A stretch of 64,000 nt of DNA from Syngnathus acus (taxonomy: Eukaryota; Chordata; Actinopteri; Syngnathiformes; Syngnathidae): assembly GCF_901709675.1 (NCBI RefSeq), contig NC_051096.1, forward strand, positions 7,219,001-7,283,000, given 5' to 3'. Made by a program: the position numbers and the translations under genes. Below the pieces are notes generated by a model that saw nothing but the letters and a program-made list of their open reading frames with translations, searched no databases and was not told the DNA's origin. Position 1 is the stretch's first letter. Each line of letters begins with the position of its first letter. Shown here in pieces: positions 36,765-61,300 of the stretch.

Positions 36765-36900
36765 TTGCATTTCCCGTTCGCCAACAGAACGGATCAGTGA
36801 GGGAACGAATCCATTGAACGATTTGTTTGAACGAATCCTTTGAGTGAACCGATTCTAAAGATTCAGTTCACCTAAAAGAACTGGAATGCACATCACTACG
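36765..36900. repeat. Right half of the split MITE-like element
   Basis: This resumes with TTGCATTTCCCGTTCG, already seen at about 34685. It continues through AACGAATCC / AACGATTTGTTTGAACG phrases and CTAAAGATTCAGTTCAC to GGAATGCACATCACTAC. Read on the other strand, this outer end starts GTAGTGATGTGCATTCC, comparable to the CAGTAGTGTTGGC left end. A related, older copy of this right end lies at about 38516-38610. Confidence 0.6.
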
Positions 36901-37152
36901 GTGTACCTAATAGAGTGTCCAAGTGACGTCACAGGTCAACCAGCCAATCAGAAAGTGGGGGTGAGGGCGGGTGTGGCACTTTTCACTTTCCGTGAAGCTT
37001 TGACCATGATTTTTCACTAATGAAGTGGCCTGTGTTTAGGTACACCTGAAAATGGCGATGTACCTAATAGCTTTCGAATGACGTCACAGATCAAATAGCC
37101 AATCAGAAAGTGGGGGTGAGGGCGGGTGTGGCATCATCTTGTGTCCAAGAGA
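36901..37152. repeat. Repeat-derived DNA flanking the 235-bp satellite
   Basis: Two partial copies of one phrase, GCCAATCAGAAAGTGGGGGT followed by GAGGGCGGGTGTGGCA, lie at about 36950-36980 and 37100-37132. A third is on the far side of the satellite at about 38390-38430. GTGTACCTAATAG-type and TTAGGTACACC motifs separate them. The satellite thus lies inside a larger repeat whose ends are preserved on both sides. Confidence 0.6.
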
Positions 37153-38370
37153 CGTAGGTACACCTGTAAATGGCGGTGTACCTAATGGAGTGACCATGTG
37201 ATTACCTCGTTAAGTGCACCTGCGTGAAAAGTTTTAGCTCCTGCAGAACGTGAAAGGAGCTAAAACTTTTCACGCAGGTGCGCTTAACGAGGGTCACTTG
37301 GAAAACATATTGGAACGCGGCCCTGAGGACTAGAGCTTGACACTTGTGACCTTTGGCCATGATATTTCCCTAATAAAGTGGCCTGTTATTAGGTACACTT
37401 GAAAATGGCGGTGTACCTAATGGAGTGTCCGAGTGATTACCTCGTTAAGTGCACCTGCGTGAAAAGTTTTAGCTCATGCAGAACGTGAAAGGAGCTAAAA
37501 CTTTTCACGCAGGTGCGCTTAACGAGGGTCACTTGGAAAACATATTGGAATGCGGCCCTGAGGACTAGAGCTTGACACTTGTGACCTTTGGCCATGATAT
37601 TTCCCTAATAAAGTGGCCTGTTATTAGGTACACTTGAAAATGGCGGTGTACCTAATGGAGTGTCCGAGTGATTCCCTCGTTAAGTGCACCTGCGTGAAAA
37701 GTTTTAGCTCCTGCAGAACGTGAAAGGAGCTAAAACTTTTCACGCAGGTGCGCTTAACGAGGGTCACTTGGAAAACATATTGGAACGCGGCCCCGAGGAC
37801 TAGAGCTTGACACCTGTGACCTTTGACCACAATATTTCCCTAATAAAGTGGCCTGTTATTAGGTATACTTGAAAATGGCGGTGTACCTAATGAAGTGTCC
37901 GTGTGATTCCCTCGTTAAGTGCACCTGCGTGAAAAGTTTTAGCTCCTGCAGAACGTGAAAGAAGCTAAAACTTTTCACGCAGGTGCGCTTAACGAGGGTC
38001 ACTTGGAAAACATGTTGGAACGCGGCCCTGAGGACTAGAGCTTGACTCCTGTGACCTTTGACCACGATATTTCCCTAATAAAGTGGCCTATTATTAGGTA
38101 CACTTGAAAATGGCGGTGTACCTAATGGAGTGTCCGAGTGATTTCCTCGTTAAGTGCACCTGCGTGAAAAGTTTTAGCTCCTGCAGAACGTGAAAGAAGC
38201 TAAAACTTTTCACGCAGGTGCGCTTAACGAGGGTCACTTGGAAAACATATTGGAACGCGGCCCTGAGGACTAGAGCTTGACACTTGTGACCTTTGGCCAT
38301 GATACTTCCCTAATAAAGTGGCCTGTTATTAGGTACACTTGAAAATGGCGGTGTACCTAATGGAGTGTCC
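37153..38370. repeat. Tandem satellite, 235-bp unit x about 5, each with a long hairpin
   Basis: The landmark CGTTAAGTGCACCTGCG starts at 37208, 37443, 37678, 37913 and 38148, an exact 235-base period. In each unit it opens an inverted repeat: 35-base arms (37208-37242 and 37255-37289 in unit 1) with one C/T difference and a 12-base spacer. A second, shorter palindrome (TTAGGTACAC, 12 bases, GTGTACCTAA) closes each unit. Copies differ at only a few percent of sites. Open frames of 68 codons recurring on the minus strand simply follow the period and are not genes. Confidence 0.95.
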
Positions 38371-40143
38371 AAATGACGTCACAGATCCAACAGCCAATCA
38401 CAAAGTGGGGGTGAGGGCAGGTGTGGCACTTTTCACTTTCCGTGAAGCTTTGAACATGATTTTTGATTATTTGATTTATTAAAAAAAAAAAGGATGTGTG
38501 TGTGTGTGTGGGGAGGACGATTCGTTGAACGATTCGTTTGAACAAATTTTTTGAGTGAACTAATTCTAAAGATTCAGTTCACTTGAAAGAACAGGAATGC
38601 ACATCACCATGGCACAGTATATGCGGGTAAAATGACCAGCTGCCACCTACAGGTCACACACAGAATGAGGCCCTTCTACTGCAGTTTTGCTCTCTTGCCG
38701 GTAGGTGGCAATGTTTCCACAGTTTTGCATGAATGAAGACTTAAGTGGGGTGGGTGCGGTACAACATGTTCTTAGACGAGGGCGCCGATTTATTACTATT
38801 ACGGTTTCAATCATTTGATAGTCATTGTTAGCTGAATTACACAAATGGAAGACCTGATGCAAAACAATTTTATTACTGTATCTGTTTAGTTGCACTGTAT
38901 TGGCACAGACGAAGTAGTTCTCTCTGTACTTTACATATTGTACATTTCAAAATAACTTGGATGAAATAAATACATGGTGCTCACAGTGATGTTAGACTTT
39001 TTTTTTTTTTTTACATTCATTTAAATACATGAAGGATTTTCCTGACAATGAGAACACCTTTTCACACGCGTGATGGAAAACTGCCCAAGGGGCCCATAAT
39101 GGACTTGCTGGAAAAGGCAATCGGATAAAAAAAAGAAAATGCATTGATCTATGAATCTATAAACTTCCCAAGGATTAGTGGAAATGAAACCTGCAAAGTC
39201 AAACAAGACTTCCTTCCAATTGAGGCAGTGATCCAAATGACATCATGAAAACTTCATCAACAACAACAAAAAAGACAATACAGAGAATGAATAAATGGAC
39301 AAATATATTGAGACACCATTCAACAATAGATGAAAATATATTTGTAGCTACAACTTCCATTTTTCTGAGAAAGACTATCCACAAAAGGTTTCAGTGTGCG
39401 TGTGTGTGTGTGTTTTTGGTGGATTGTAATTGAGGTTGAACTCATCAAACCACTATTTTGGGGATCTTGTGTTCCACCAATGTTTTTCGTTTTAGTTCAT
39501 TTAGGTCTCTTGTGTCTATTGAATGCATACATTTACAGTGACTCGCCTATAAAAACATTTCAAGTAGTATTGCACACAACGATTAAGTACAAGATTATAC
39601 TTGCTAAGACGTATCCATCCATTCATGGTTGGGCACATGGATGATATTTTGATTTAGCTCTGTTCATGTTAGCATAGTATATTATCTTAAGTATGTTAAA
39701 TGACATCCGATCAATACTCTATTTATATAGATCAATAAGTCAGGAGTAAGATGAGACTTTCGGAATGATATTGCCACATAATACTTTCAAGAAAATAGTC
39801 AAATATGATTGACGCAATGAGAGAGGTATGATTAAAGCTACAGAACGGGATGTAAAAAAAAAAAGTCTTATAGAGATCTTGCATTTGACGTCGAGAGGTT
39901 GCGTGGATGTACCTAATAAAGTGGCTACTCGTACGGCGATGAATGCTAGTCGAATTCTTTCCGCAAAGGGAACGTGGCGCAATTAGCCGAGAGGTTAGTG
40001 ATAAGGCAAGCATCTCTGCTGGAAAGATGTTCCATGTTTATGTTACAATTTGCATGGCTACTAGTCGTCACACTCACGCTAGGTGAGCACGTCAAACAGT
40101 CACAAACACGCATCGCTAACCCACAAATATTCACCACAGTATG
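38371..40143. other. Intergenic region downstream of fam135b
   Basis: It contains the far copy of the GCCAATCACAAAGTGGGGGT phrase, a (TG)n run at about 38495-38510, the older MITE right end at 38516-38610, then unremarkable AT-rich DNA. GTACCTAATAAAGTGGC appears again near 39909. The fam135b 3' UTR must lie in the upper part of this region, but I saw no canonical minus-strand AATAAA close to the stop. Confidence 0.5.
38516..38610. repeat. Second, truncated MITE right end
   Basis: The phrase order GATTCGTTGAACGATTCG, then TTGAGTGAACTAATTCTAAA, GATTCAGTTCACTTGAAAGA and GGAATGCACATCAC matches the right half at 36800-36900. Several substitutions separate them, so this is an independent insertion or an older duplicate. 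It follows directly after a TG microsatellite. Confidence 0.6.
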
Positions 40144-52261
<12,118 letters not shown>

Positions 52262-52560
52262 CTTAACAGCGATCCAGGAAGTGAGACGATCCAGAGAGTT
52301 AATGCAGATGGATGCGCTCCTGTGCAATGTTTATATCTCAGCTTGCAGGACTACGACGGCTGCTGCCGCTGCTGCTGCTGTTGCCATGGTTATTCATCCA
52401 GACCCTGCGTGTACTGCAGTCCCCCCCACTTTCCCTCTCCCGCGCGTGCTCTATCGCTCTTCATCAATCCATGTCTCTCCAATCCACATGGCGGAGAGGA
52501 GGAGGAGGATGATGGGGGGGGATGCCAAATTTGGGCGTCTGTTGCTTAATCCGCCTTCGC
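52262..52560 (-). other. fam135b: Candidate fam135b noncoding first exon and promoter
   Basis: On the minus strand, sequence ending CGCTGTTAAG is followed by a good donor GTAAGC (52256-52261). The exon candidate is GC- and CpG-richer than its surroundings and contains a CAG/CTG-type run (about 52350-52385). The upstream edge is a guess: a GGAGGAGGAGG-type purine run at 52495-52525 may belong to the promoter. Open frames on the plus strand here (up to 180 codons) run through the GT microsatellite and are not credible genes. Confidence 0.35.
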
Positions 52561-52633
52561 CCTCCGGCATCCAGTCCACTGGCTTCTGCGAGCGTACGGC
52601 TGCGGTATTAATAGTAAAGCGTGCAGACGCGGC

Positions 52634-52636
<3 letters not shown>

Positions 52637-52691
<55 letters not shown>
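52637..52691. repeat. (GT)27 microsatellite
   Basis: An uninterrupted GT run of 55 bases, among the longest pure dinucleotide repeats in the window. It sits within about 0.1-0.4 kb of the presumed fam135b promoter. Alternating purine-pyrimidine tracts of this length can adopt Z-DNA. Confidence 0.97.
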
Positions 52692-52693
<2 letters not shown>

Positions 52694-55363
52694 CACTCGT
52701 GTCCTGCTGCTGCACTCTCGCACGGCGCGGCCAGCCGGCCAACCAGCCGACTGACATCAGAGCCAGCCCACTAAAAGCTGAAGTGAGCCTTCAAATGAGG
52801 AAAAAGGATCAATCATGCTGGCAATGTGTTGATGCAACCTGCAAAAGATCAACACAATAGATTAGTGGCGGAAAGAAATCATTTGCCTAACCTTGGGTTG
52901 AAGTAACCCAATGTTCTCATTATTATGATGCATGTCTGAAACAGCATCCATGGTGAGTTCAAGGGCGGTCAGTGCAAGTGACAGCTATGGAAGCACTTGT
53001 CAATTCATGTCAGGCTACAAGAAGATGAATTTTAAACACACAGTCGCTTTAAAATGTACCAGACAATTTAATCAAATATCAAAAGGTCGCTGACGCTTGG
53101 AAAAAAAAGCACTAAAAGTGGCGAGTACAACTGCGCAAGGTCACAACCACCTTTGTAACTTTCTAGTCGTTTTTTTCCCTTACAGTCAGGGATGAATAGA
53201 TAGCTACTTTTTAAAGCAAGATAATTAAATAGCATTTTAGTTATTTCATTATTTAATCATTTCATTTTCCAGCCCTGGTGTAAGAATTCAACAACCCGGA
53301 CCGGCAGCATAGGAAAATAGACAGACGGACGCAAGATGGATCGATAAACAACACATTTAATTTGATAGATGAAATGATTGCGCTGTTCCTTTAAGGTGCG
53401 TTAGCGGCCCTCCCTCCCATCTTCACCTTGCTTTTAAAATGCCAAAGTCAATCGTAGCTTTTCGCACATGGCATTCTGCCATCGGCTTGGAGCACTCTTG
53501 ATTAAGGATGGAAGCGCTATTGATTTTTTTTTTTTGTCCGCCGTACTATTAGGACGAAAAAGCCTGTCGGAATTTTCAAAGAGGTTCGGCCGCAAGGACG
53601 CCGACATCCAGGTCGTCCAAGAGTAATAAAACGGAAGACTTTCAATCACATTTGAATATTGAAGCCAGACTTAGCACCATCATTCCATCACTGACCTGGA
53701 TGCAGTAACAACTTGTAGATGTTTCCGTGTGCTCCAGCTATTGTGACTTTGACATTTACAAGGAAGATCCAGCTGGAGTCCAGCTCCAGGGCGGGGCTGC
53801 TTACATCCACAGGTCATGAGTGTACTAGTCACAAGGCCTGATGGGGGGGGGGGAACAAAAACACTTTTATTTTTTTCTTTCTTACTGCTGGCTCTGTGTG
53901 TTCTTGCTCTAATTATGTTAACTGGACACATGGTCGGGCACGCCGTCTCTATTAAGGCGAAGGGAGAATTGCCACCGGTTGGCACAGAGCATAAATTGCG
54001 CGCAGGCTTAATAACAAGGCGAGTTCACGTCAACGCAACAGGGCCGGCCGGCCGACGTGCATTCCTCGAGCAAACCCAGGCTCAACACGTGTTTGTAAAA
54101 TGCACATATCATCACTCTGCTTCTTCAATCTTCACGATTACCGGGATCATTATTAAGAGAATTACATACAGGCTGCACATATCATTAGGGGGCACCCAAG
54201 AGAGGCACAAAAAAAAAAAAGCCAGTTTACACACACATGGGGCCCCGGGGCTCCTGCATCTTTTTAAGTGTCGGTAATAAAACGGTGACACCACCTCCCT
54301 CAAGAACTCCTGGCCAATGGGAGGCCATTAAGCCAACTTTTATTTGGCCTCTGAAAAATGCTTGAACATCCCCTGCGCCGTCGCCCGCACTCACTCGCTT
54401 GTCAACATGCGCAGGTAGGACCCGGCTGAGGGGTGGGGGATTCCGATTCGACTTGAGCTCCAGCATCCGCAGCGCATCGCCGAGCCGAGCTTCCGTGACA
54501 GTCAAACATGGCCTTCCGCTGCTCTGCTTTGACGAGGTAAATAACTCGCGTCAAGGCTTCTCATCACTCAGCTCTGTCGTGACCTTCCACACTAAAAGCC
54601 TTTCTTTAGATTTGGTCAATAAGTATGCAATGATGTGGCGTGAAAAAAAAAGCTCTTTTTCTTCTTGTAGTTCAGCAAATGTTAGACATTTTTGGGGCAA
54701 ATTCAGTACTAGCATTTTGTTTATCCAAAAATATATGGATTTGTTTTTTTTTCCATTGGTGTAACATTACATAACGCCAAATGGTTAACGGGAGATTTAT
54801 TCAGTGCGTTCTCACAGGCATCACACAATTAATTTGTCTCATGTGAATATGAATGTGCTCGTTCCTTTCTTTGTTTCAAGCGACAAATATCACACAAAAA
54901 AACAATTAGGTGCTAATGTGAGAAGAACAAATGCTTTGGAGGAAAACGGTTGCCGCCGACTCTCATTACCACCCACTACATTCATTTATGCAAGAACCGT
55001 TTCAAAATATGGAGAAGTGACGGATGCGCCGGTACCTTCGAGATGAAAAAACCCGAGGGGCTTTGAAGATGCTCTTCTCTTCTCTGGGCTGACGTCTGGC
55101 CCCGCAAAGACCTTGCTGCTGACAAGGCCGCCAGTCGCTTTCCCTCTCTTGGCATTTCACTCACACGTCCGTTCACACAAATCTGCAAGAGAGTTAACAC
55201 CGAGAGAGGTTAGGCCCTTGACGGCAGCGCCGGAGCATCGCTCTCTCGGATGGATGAGCGGCAACCTTCCATCAAGAGCAGAATTCAATTTTTGTTCATA
55301 TGTGGGGGTGCAATACGAAATGATGCTCTTTCTTCTGTTGCAAATTTTTTTTTTTCTGAGCAG
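52692..55363. other. Intergenic region between fam135b and the collagen gene
   Basis: This head-to-head gap holds no recognised coding exon. Open frames of 100-153 codons (for example 53816-54277) show no family resemblance and include low-complexity lysine or phenylalanine runs from homopolymers. It presumably contains the upstream noncoding exon(s) and promoter of the collagen gene, because the first recognised collagen exon starts at a splice acceptor. Confidence 0.5.
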
Positions 55364-55394
55364 AAAGCATCCATGGACATACTCGCCTGTCCAC

Positions 55395-58300
55395 ATGGCC
55401 CTGGTGGCTCTCCTGCTTGCTCCTGCACTTGGACGTAAGTCACCGTGCACACCTTATTTAACAATGTCTATCCAAAGACCAGAACGACGATGAGACTGGT
55501 GTACCTAATAATGTATGCGATTAATGTTCAGTTCCGGGACCATGGCGAGGTCACCAAGCGAAGGGGCCCGAAATAGCAGCCGTGCCTTAGTGGTCCGTGT
55601 CGTGCGGAGGATTAAATGAGATTAAGCGTTCCCCCTCTGACAGTCCCAACAATGCCATTGTCTGCACTTGTTGACAGAAGCTGTAAATGTAATATGAATA
55701 CGCTAAGCTGCAGTAAGAGTTTTTTTTATTTCAAAAAGTGCACACGGGAAGCCATGTGACATCATTGCGGTCCGTGGCACGTAATGAGTGGCTTTGCCCG
55801 TGTAAAGCGACGGTAGATGGCAACTTTAACAACTTGAGTGTGTGGTCAGAAAAGTGTTTAGCAGCAGTAAAAAAATAAATGGCATAAATTCCGTCTCACC
55901 ACTCGGTCTGATGTCTCAGCGTATTTGTGGATTTGCTGAAGGGCTTCCAGATGTGTCAGTTGCTTCCTCAGGTGGTTGACTGGAGTGACTCCTAATGGCT
56001 TTAATAATAATCATAAATAACAATAATAAGATAAATAAATAATGCTGTACCTTCTGTCTTCAGAACTGGACTTTAATCGACTGGATGGCGACACCGTCTG
56101 CCCACCTATGAGAAGCGGACAGGATGATCTTCCGGGTGAAAAACATTTGTTTTTTTGGGAGGGGTGGGGCATATCCTCCTGTTATTTTATGAAAAGTTGA
56201 CCTATTTGCAATTAAAGTATGACTTTGTGCCAAACAACTACGTTGAAGTTAATTTAGGAGTTTCATTTCGGCTTGAGCTTTCCTAAGTGTTTGCATTTCT
56301 CCACATTTCTACTCAGGTTTTGATTTGATCACCCAATTCCAGCTTGATGTCATCCCGCTGAAAGGCGTGAGGAAGGTGGATGGCTCAACTCCCCTGCAAG
56401 TGGCCTACCGCCTGGACCGGGAGGCCAACTTCCAAATTCCAACCATGTGAGTCGTGCAACTTTTTAGTGTATATTTTCAAAGAGCATACGGCAATGTCGC
56501 CGGGTGTGTTCCCGATGCAGGTGTTGCGTTATTACAGGTCGGCCGCAGATGTTAGCGAGGGACATATAATTGATAGTGCAAACGTGTCTGAACATATTTG
56601 GCATCTCGCCGACCACAAAGGGATGTTTTATGATGCATTTCTGGGGAGGTGGGGGGGGAAAAAAAACAAGAAGCTCTAAAACTTATAGTCTATTTGAGAT
56701 CCATACATAAGGCGTACTGTCAAGTTTGGAGAAAATTAACAATTTAATATGGTAATGATAATGCACCAAATCCAACTAAATCACACGAGAACACCTTCCC
56801 GGAGACAAATCTTGACGCGCCTTTTTGGTAATGATTTATCTTCTGCTGCGTGAGCTCCTTCAAGGCTATGAAACAAAAGCGGGATAAATAACGAGTGCTG
56901 ACAACATCACTAGCTTCCTGTAAAAAATTCACGAGTTCCTAATTAAAGGCTGGACTTGGCAGCAGGATTAGCTTTTTTTTTTGTGTGTGGCTTTGTGGCT
57001 TCAAATCAACTGTGGCCTCCAAATGAGACTCAACAAGGAATCAGGGTTGAATCCAGCAAGTGAATCTGAACTTCTGGTTGGTCCTAAGAAGAAATAAGCG
57101 GTGTGTAATGAATGCCTTGCATTATCTCTTCATATTAGCCCTGCAGGCTCAGCGTTTTTAACCGAACGACGCCATTTCACAGAAGTGAATTAAAGAGTTT
57201 GTTCAGGTAATGGCACTTTACATAATCAAAGCCGTCGACCCTTCAGCTTGGTCTACATCGACGTTAAGCCTCCCGCGGGTCGGCTTGATCACATGCTGTT
57301 ATGTAACGCCGGCTCGGGCTGCACGGTCACACTGAATGCTAATACGTGTTTACTGGCTCTCCACTTGAAAGTCCGTCCTCGCCGAGGTGTTTTCGACAGC
57401 ACATCCTCTCTCTTCCCTTCCGTCAGCACATATTTGAGACGATACTAGAAAGAGCTCCGTTTGGTTTATTGGGTAGCAGGAAACCTATTTTATTGCTTGT
57501 TGTTTACAAGATGTTAAAAAAAAAAAAGTCACAGATCTGAATTTGCCACCTAGTGTGAATCTGGCTCATTAAAAAACACAGCGAGCGGAGGCTGGCCTAA
57601 GTGGAAGATTGAATTACACCCACCGAGGCAGCATATTCCACAGTGCCTGAATACGCCATAATAGAGTAACATGATTATCTGGTGAATCTAATTTCAATAT
57701 TTTTATGCCAGGTGTGATTCGACATTAACTTTGACATGACTTTCACTCAGGCTGAACAATTTTGAAAAACACCATCTAATTGACTTTTTGTTTCCCTCAA
57801 TAATGGAATGGATGTGATTTATTGAATGCATTTTTTAAGCAAGCATTTGTATTATAATAAACAATTTCAGATTTGTTGTGAATTTTCCAATCATGGACCT
57901 AGGCTGAACTTCCCTCGCGGTTTCCCCGATGAATATTCCTTCATGGTGACGTTCCGCATGATCAAGAACACCGTGAGCAAAGTGTGGAACGTCTGGCAAA
58001 TGGTGGACGAGGACGGCCGCAAGCAAGCCGGAATGAGGCTCAACGGGGACCAGCAGTCCCTGGAGTACTTCCTGACCAGCCCCGACGGCAACCTGCAGAC
58101 CGTCACCTTCCCCGGCCTGTCCGTGCTCTTCAACACCAAGTGGCACAAGGTGATGATCGGCGTCGAGCGCGAGCAGGTCACGCTCTACGTGGACTGCCAG
58201 CCCGTGGACCAGAAGCCCATCAAGGGCAAGGGGGCCATTAACACCGAGGGGGACACTCTGATCGGCAGGCTTGACGCTGACCCCGAAGCGTCCGTGGTGG

Positions 58301-61300
58301 TAAGCCACGTCAACGTATTTCGGTGACAGAGACGCCCCACGATTGGCTTACTAGCCTGCTGTTGTCATGTCTTGTTTCAGTTTGAGCTCCAGTGGATGCT
58401 GATTCACTGCGACCCAAAGAGAGCCCAGCGTGAGAGCTGCAACGAGTTACCAGCCACCGAGGTACCCAGATGCGCTTAGCTGCGGTTTGTGGTGAGGCGA
58501 GCCGCCCTATTGCATGCTGGGAGGGAACCAGGCAGAAATGGAATCGCCCAACACGCTGACGGAACGCAAACGTAGCTTACAAGAAACCTTCATCGTAATT
58601 GAGGGGGAAATTACAAAGTCAGCTGTTGGTTAATTCATTCCACATATACGTACCTGTGGTTACTAGTTCATTTCACTTCTGGTTTGTGCCACGACATTTC
58701 TTGGAAGAGGGCAACCACACTACTGATATTTGGAGTCACTTTCTTGTTTTATCTAGATTTTAAAAGTAAGGTGTATATTTTGTTGCACAACAATGATCTT
58801 GATAGACCATGTTTTATTAAAAAAAAACAAAAAAAAAACACAGGCGCATATCCGGCTAGATGTTTTTTTTTTTTTTTTTTAATCCTCTGCAATTATGGGG
58901 CAAAGGAAACTTTTCAACAGCATGTCTATCATTCCAGCATACTGTGAATGAAATATAGAGGATAACATTTTATCCAAGTATGCATGTTAGCATTTGGGAT
59001 AGCCATTTATTTCATTAGCATGCTTGTGATGCCAACATTTTGGTCGCTCATTAAATGAAACTTCCGCCTCAGAGAAGTATTTAAAGGGGTGTCATGAACT
59101 GGAGTGGGATTAATATTTGCATCTTCGCAAAGTGGAGGCGGTTACTCAGCGACAGGTACCTTTGTATGATGGATGAGCTTGAAATGAGAGCATGACAACT
59201 CACTGCAATGATTCTAAGCAGATGCGCTTCTGCTGGCTCTTATGGCGACGGGGGGTGTGTATACTTTCACTAACTGCAATTTTTTTTTTTGGTCTGATTT
59301 CTTTGGCTCCTTCAGATGTTTGCCAATGCTGAGGTATTTATCTATCCACTCTACTCTGTTTTGCTTAATCTCGGTTGCTTGGGCGCCTCATTGCACACAA
59401 TAGCTTCGTAGCAATACTCTTCAGATGTCATCATTTATACAGCATATTAGAAATCAACCAAATTTGACATATTTAAATCATTACAAGCCATTTTTATTAC
59501 TTACTGTCCATTTCCTGTCGCAGCCTGAAAGATCCGTCCCAGGCCCCCCTGGAGTCAGCGGCCCCGAGGGTCCTCGCGGGCCTGCGGGGGAAGATGGTCG
59601 AGATGGACGAGATGTAAAAAAAAATCTACAAAAAATACGTCTGACATTTAAAGCATTTTTTTACAGTTTTAATTTGTCTCCAGGGTCTTCCGGGGTCTCC
59701 TGGCAGCCCAGGTCCGGCTGTAAGTGTACAAAAAAATAAACTGCCCCTTTGGAAATAGAACCATTCTTCCTCCATGGCTTTTTTTTTTTTTGGGGGTCAT
59801 GACTTTAAATCAAGGTAAAGTGACTCGCACACCCACAGACGTAAACCTTGGTCTCTTGATGGTTCGCAAAGTGTCAGCCTTGGAAGGCTCAGCGGAGCAG
59901 GCAAACCATCAATTTGGCAGCCTGATAATGGAGCGCCTCCATACATGATCGAATACGCCCGTAATTCCCTTCATTTCACGCGAGTTAAAATTTATGTGAT
60001 CAATACATAATCAATGAATCCCAGCCCATCGCCATCACTCCATTGCATCACTACAAACAAGAACTAGCAGAAGCAAAAGGTCAGATCATCACTCGTAAAA
60101 CTCCAGTCCCATCCCGCCTTAAACTAGCTGAGAAACAATGATGAATGCTCACTGTCACTACCTTTGCGCACTCGAGAGACTGTGTGGTGATGAAGATAAA
60201 GTTCTCCTATTTGCGTTTTGTGTGTGTGCTTGGCAGGGCAGCAAAGGCGAGCAGGGGGAAATTGGACTTCCTGGGCAGCGAGGCCTACCTGGTCTACCAG
60301 GACCTACTGTAAAAAAACACCATCCATTACTAGCAAGTCTTTTGGGTATCTACGACACTAACATTGTCATCTGTTTATTTCCCACAGGGTTCTCCTGGCC
60401 CAATGGGTCCCAGAGGGATAGTGGGCGAGAGAGTAAGGAACGATTTAAAACGCTTTATAAATGTTCCTGCAATAAGAAGATTAATTCATCTTAACTGTCT
60501 GTCCCCAACTCATCAGGGTCTTCCTGGTTTTCCTGGGCCTGCAGGTCCTGCTGTAAGTGAAGATTTTTTTTTTTCCCCAAAAAAGTCAGTGATGGGCAAC
60601 TTAATTGCTGAAGGGGTGCATAAATGTTTTTTAGCAGTAGTACTTGGGGCTGCATAAGACCGTGCATATTTTTATGAGGCAAATTGTGTGCACGTCTGTT
60701 TTATATTGAACCAATGTGCACAACTCTAGCTTTATATACCTTCATTTTTAATGCATATGGAAAGATACATTGCTGAATGACAGGAAAACAAACAAACAAA
60801 CACAGAAAACTGTGTAACCCCGTTTAAACTGTGCTATTGCACAAAAATCCTCACTCAATGAAACAAAAGTGCAAAAAAGCAAGTCAATATTAAATGCAAA
60901 TGTTCCTTTTGTGCATCTTATTTTTTTCCTACGTATAATTCAAATCCACAAATTAAATAGGCTGGTTTACTCACCTGTGCGCGTCCGTCACAGCAACCGC
61001 TTGTCCAATTAAGCAACCATACGCGCTTGTAAAACTATTAAACCTTAAACGCATTGCATGACTATTTTTCCGAGGACATTAATTTAATAAATACTCGTGA
61101 ATTTTAAACGTCAACGTCACCTTGATTTGTGCACAGGTATTTTTCTTGCTCTTGCTTGTTTTGCAATTCCAACTTCGACATAGTATAGCGATGTCTGCCA
61201 CCTTGTGGTTGGTACCAGTATTGCAACTTTCAATTCCTCAGGAACACAAATTATTTTTAATTCCAAAATATCAATTCATCAAGTGCCACTCCAAGTGTAG

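Noticed and set aside
35771-36817. Three open frames of 300-337 codons on both strands (Asn/Pro/Ser, Arg/Val and Leu/Glu/Gly repeats)
   Set aside because: They exist only because the telomere-like array is built of six-base units that preserve frame and lack stops. No domain or splice context is present.
37624-38300. Three near-identical 68-codon minus-strand frames at 235-base intervals
   Set aside because: They follow the satellite period and run through the hairpin arms, so this is a by-product of the repeat.
39968-40040. tRNA-Ser-like segment (AATTAGCCGAGAGGTTAG..., CATCT/AGATG stem)
   Set aside because: An A-box-like phrase and one stem can be found, but no acceptor stem or B box (GGTTCGA) follows.
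53816-54277. 153-codon plus-strand frame in the fam135b-collagen gap
   Set aside because: It has low-complexity poly-Lys and poly-Phe parts from homopolymers and no family resemblance.
55395-58461. COL22A1 as the identity of the collagen gene, expected from human synteny with FAM135B
   Set aside because: There is no VWA domain exon between the leader and the TSPN domain. The [16 protein letters not shown] block and the NC3 CPAACPAG match the COL9A1 pattern.
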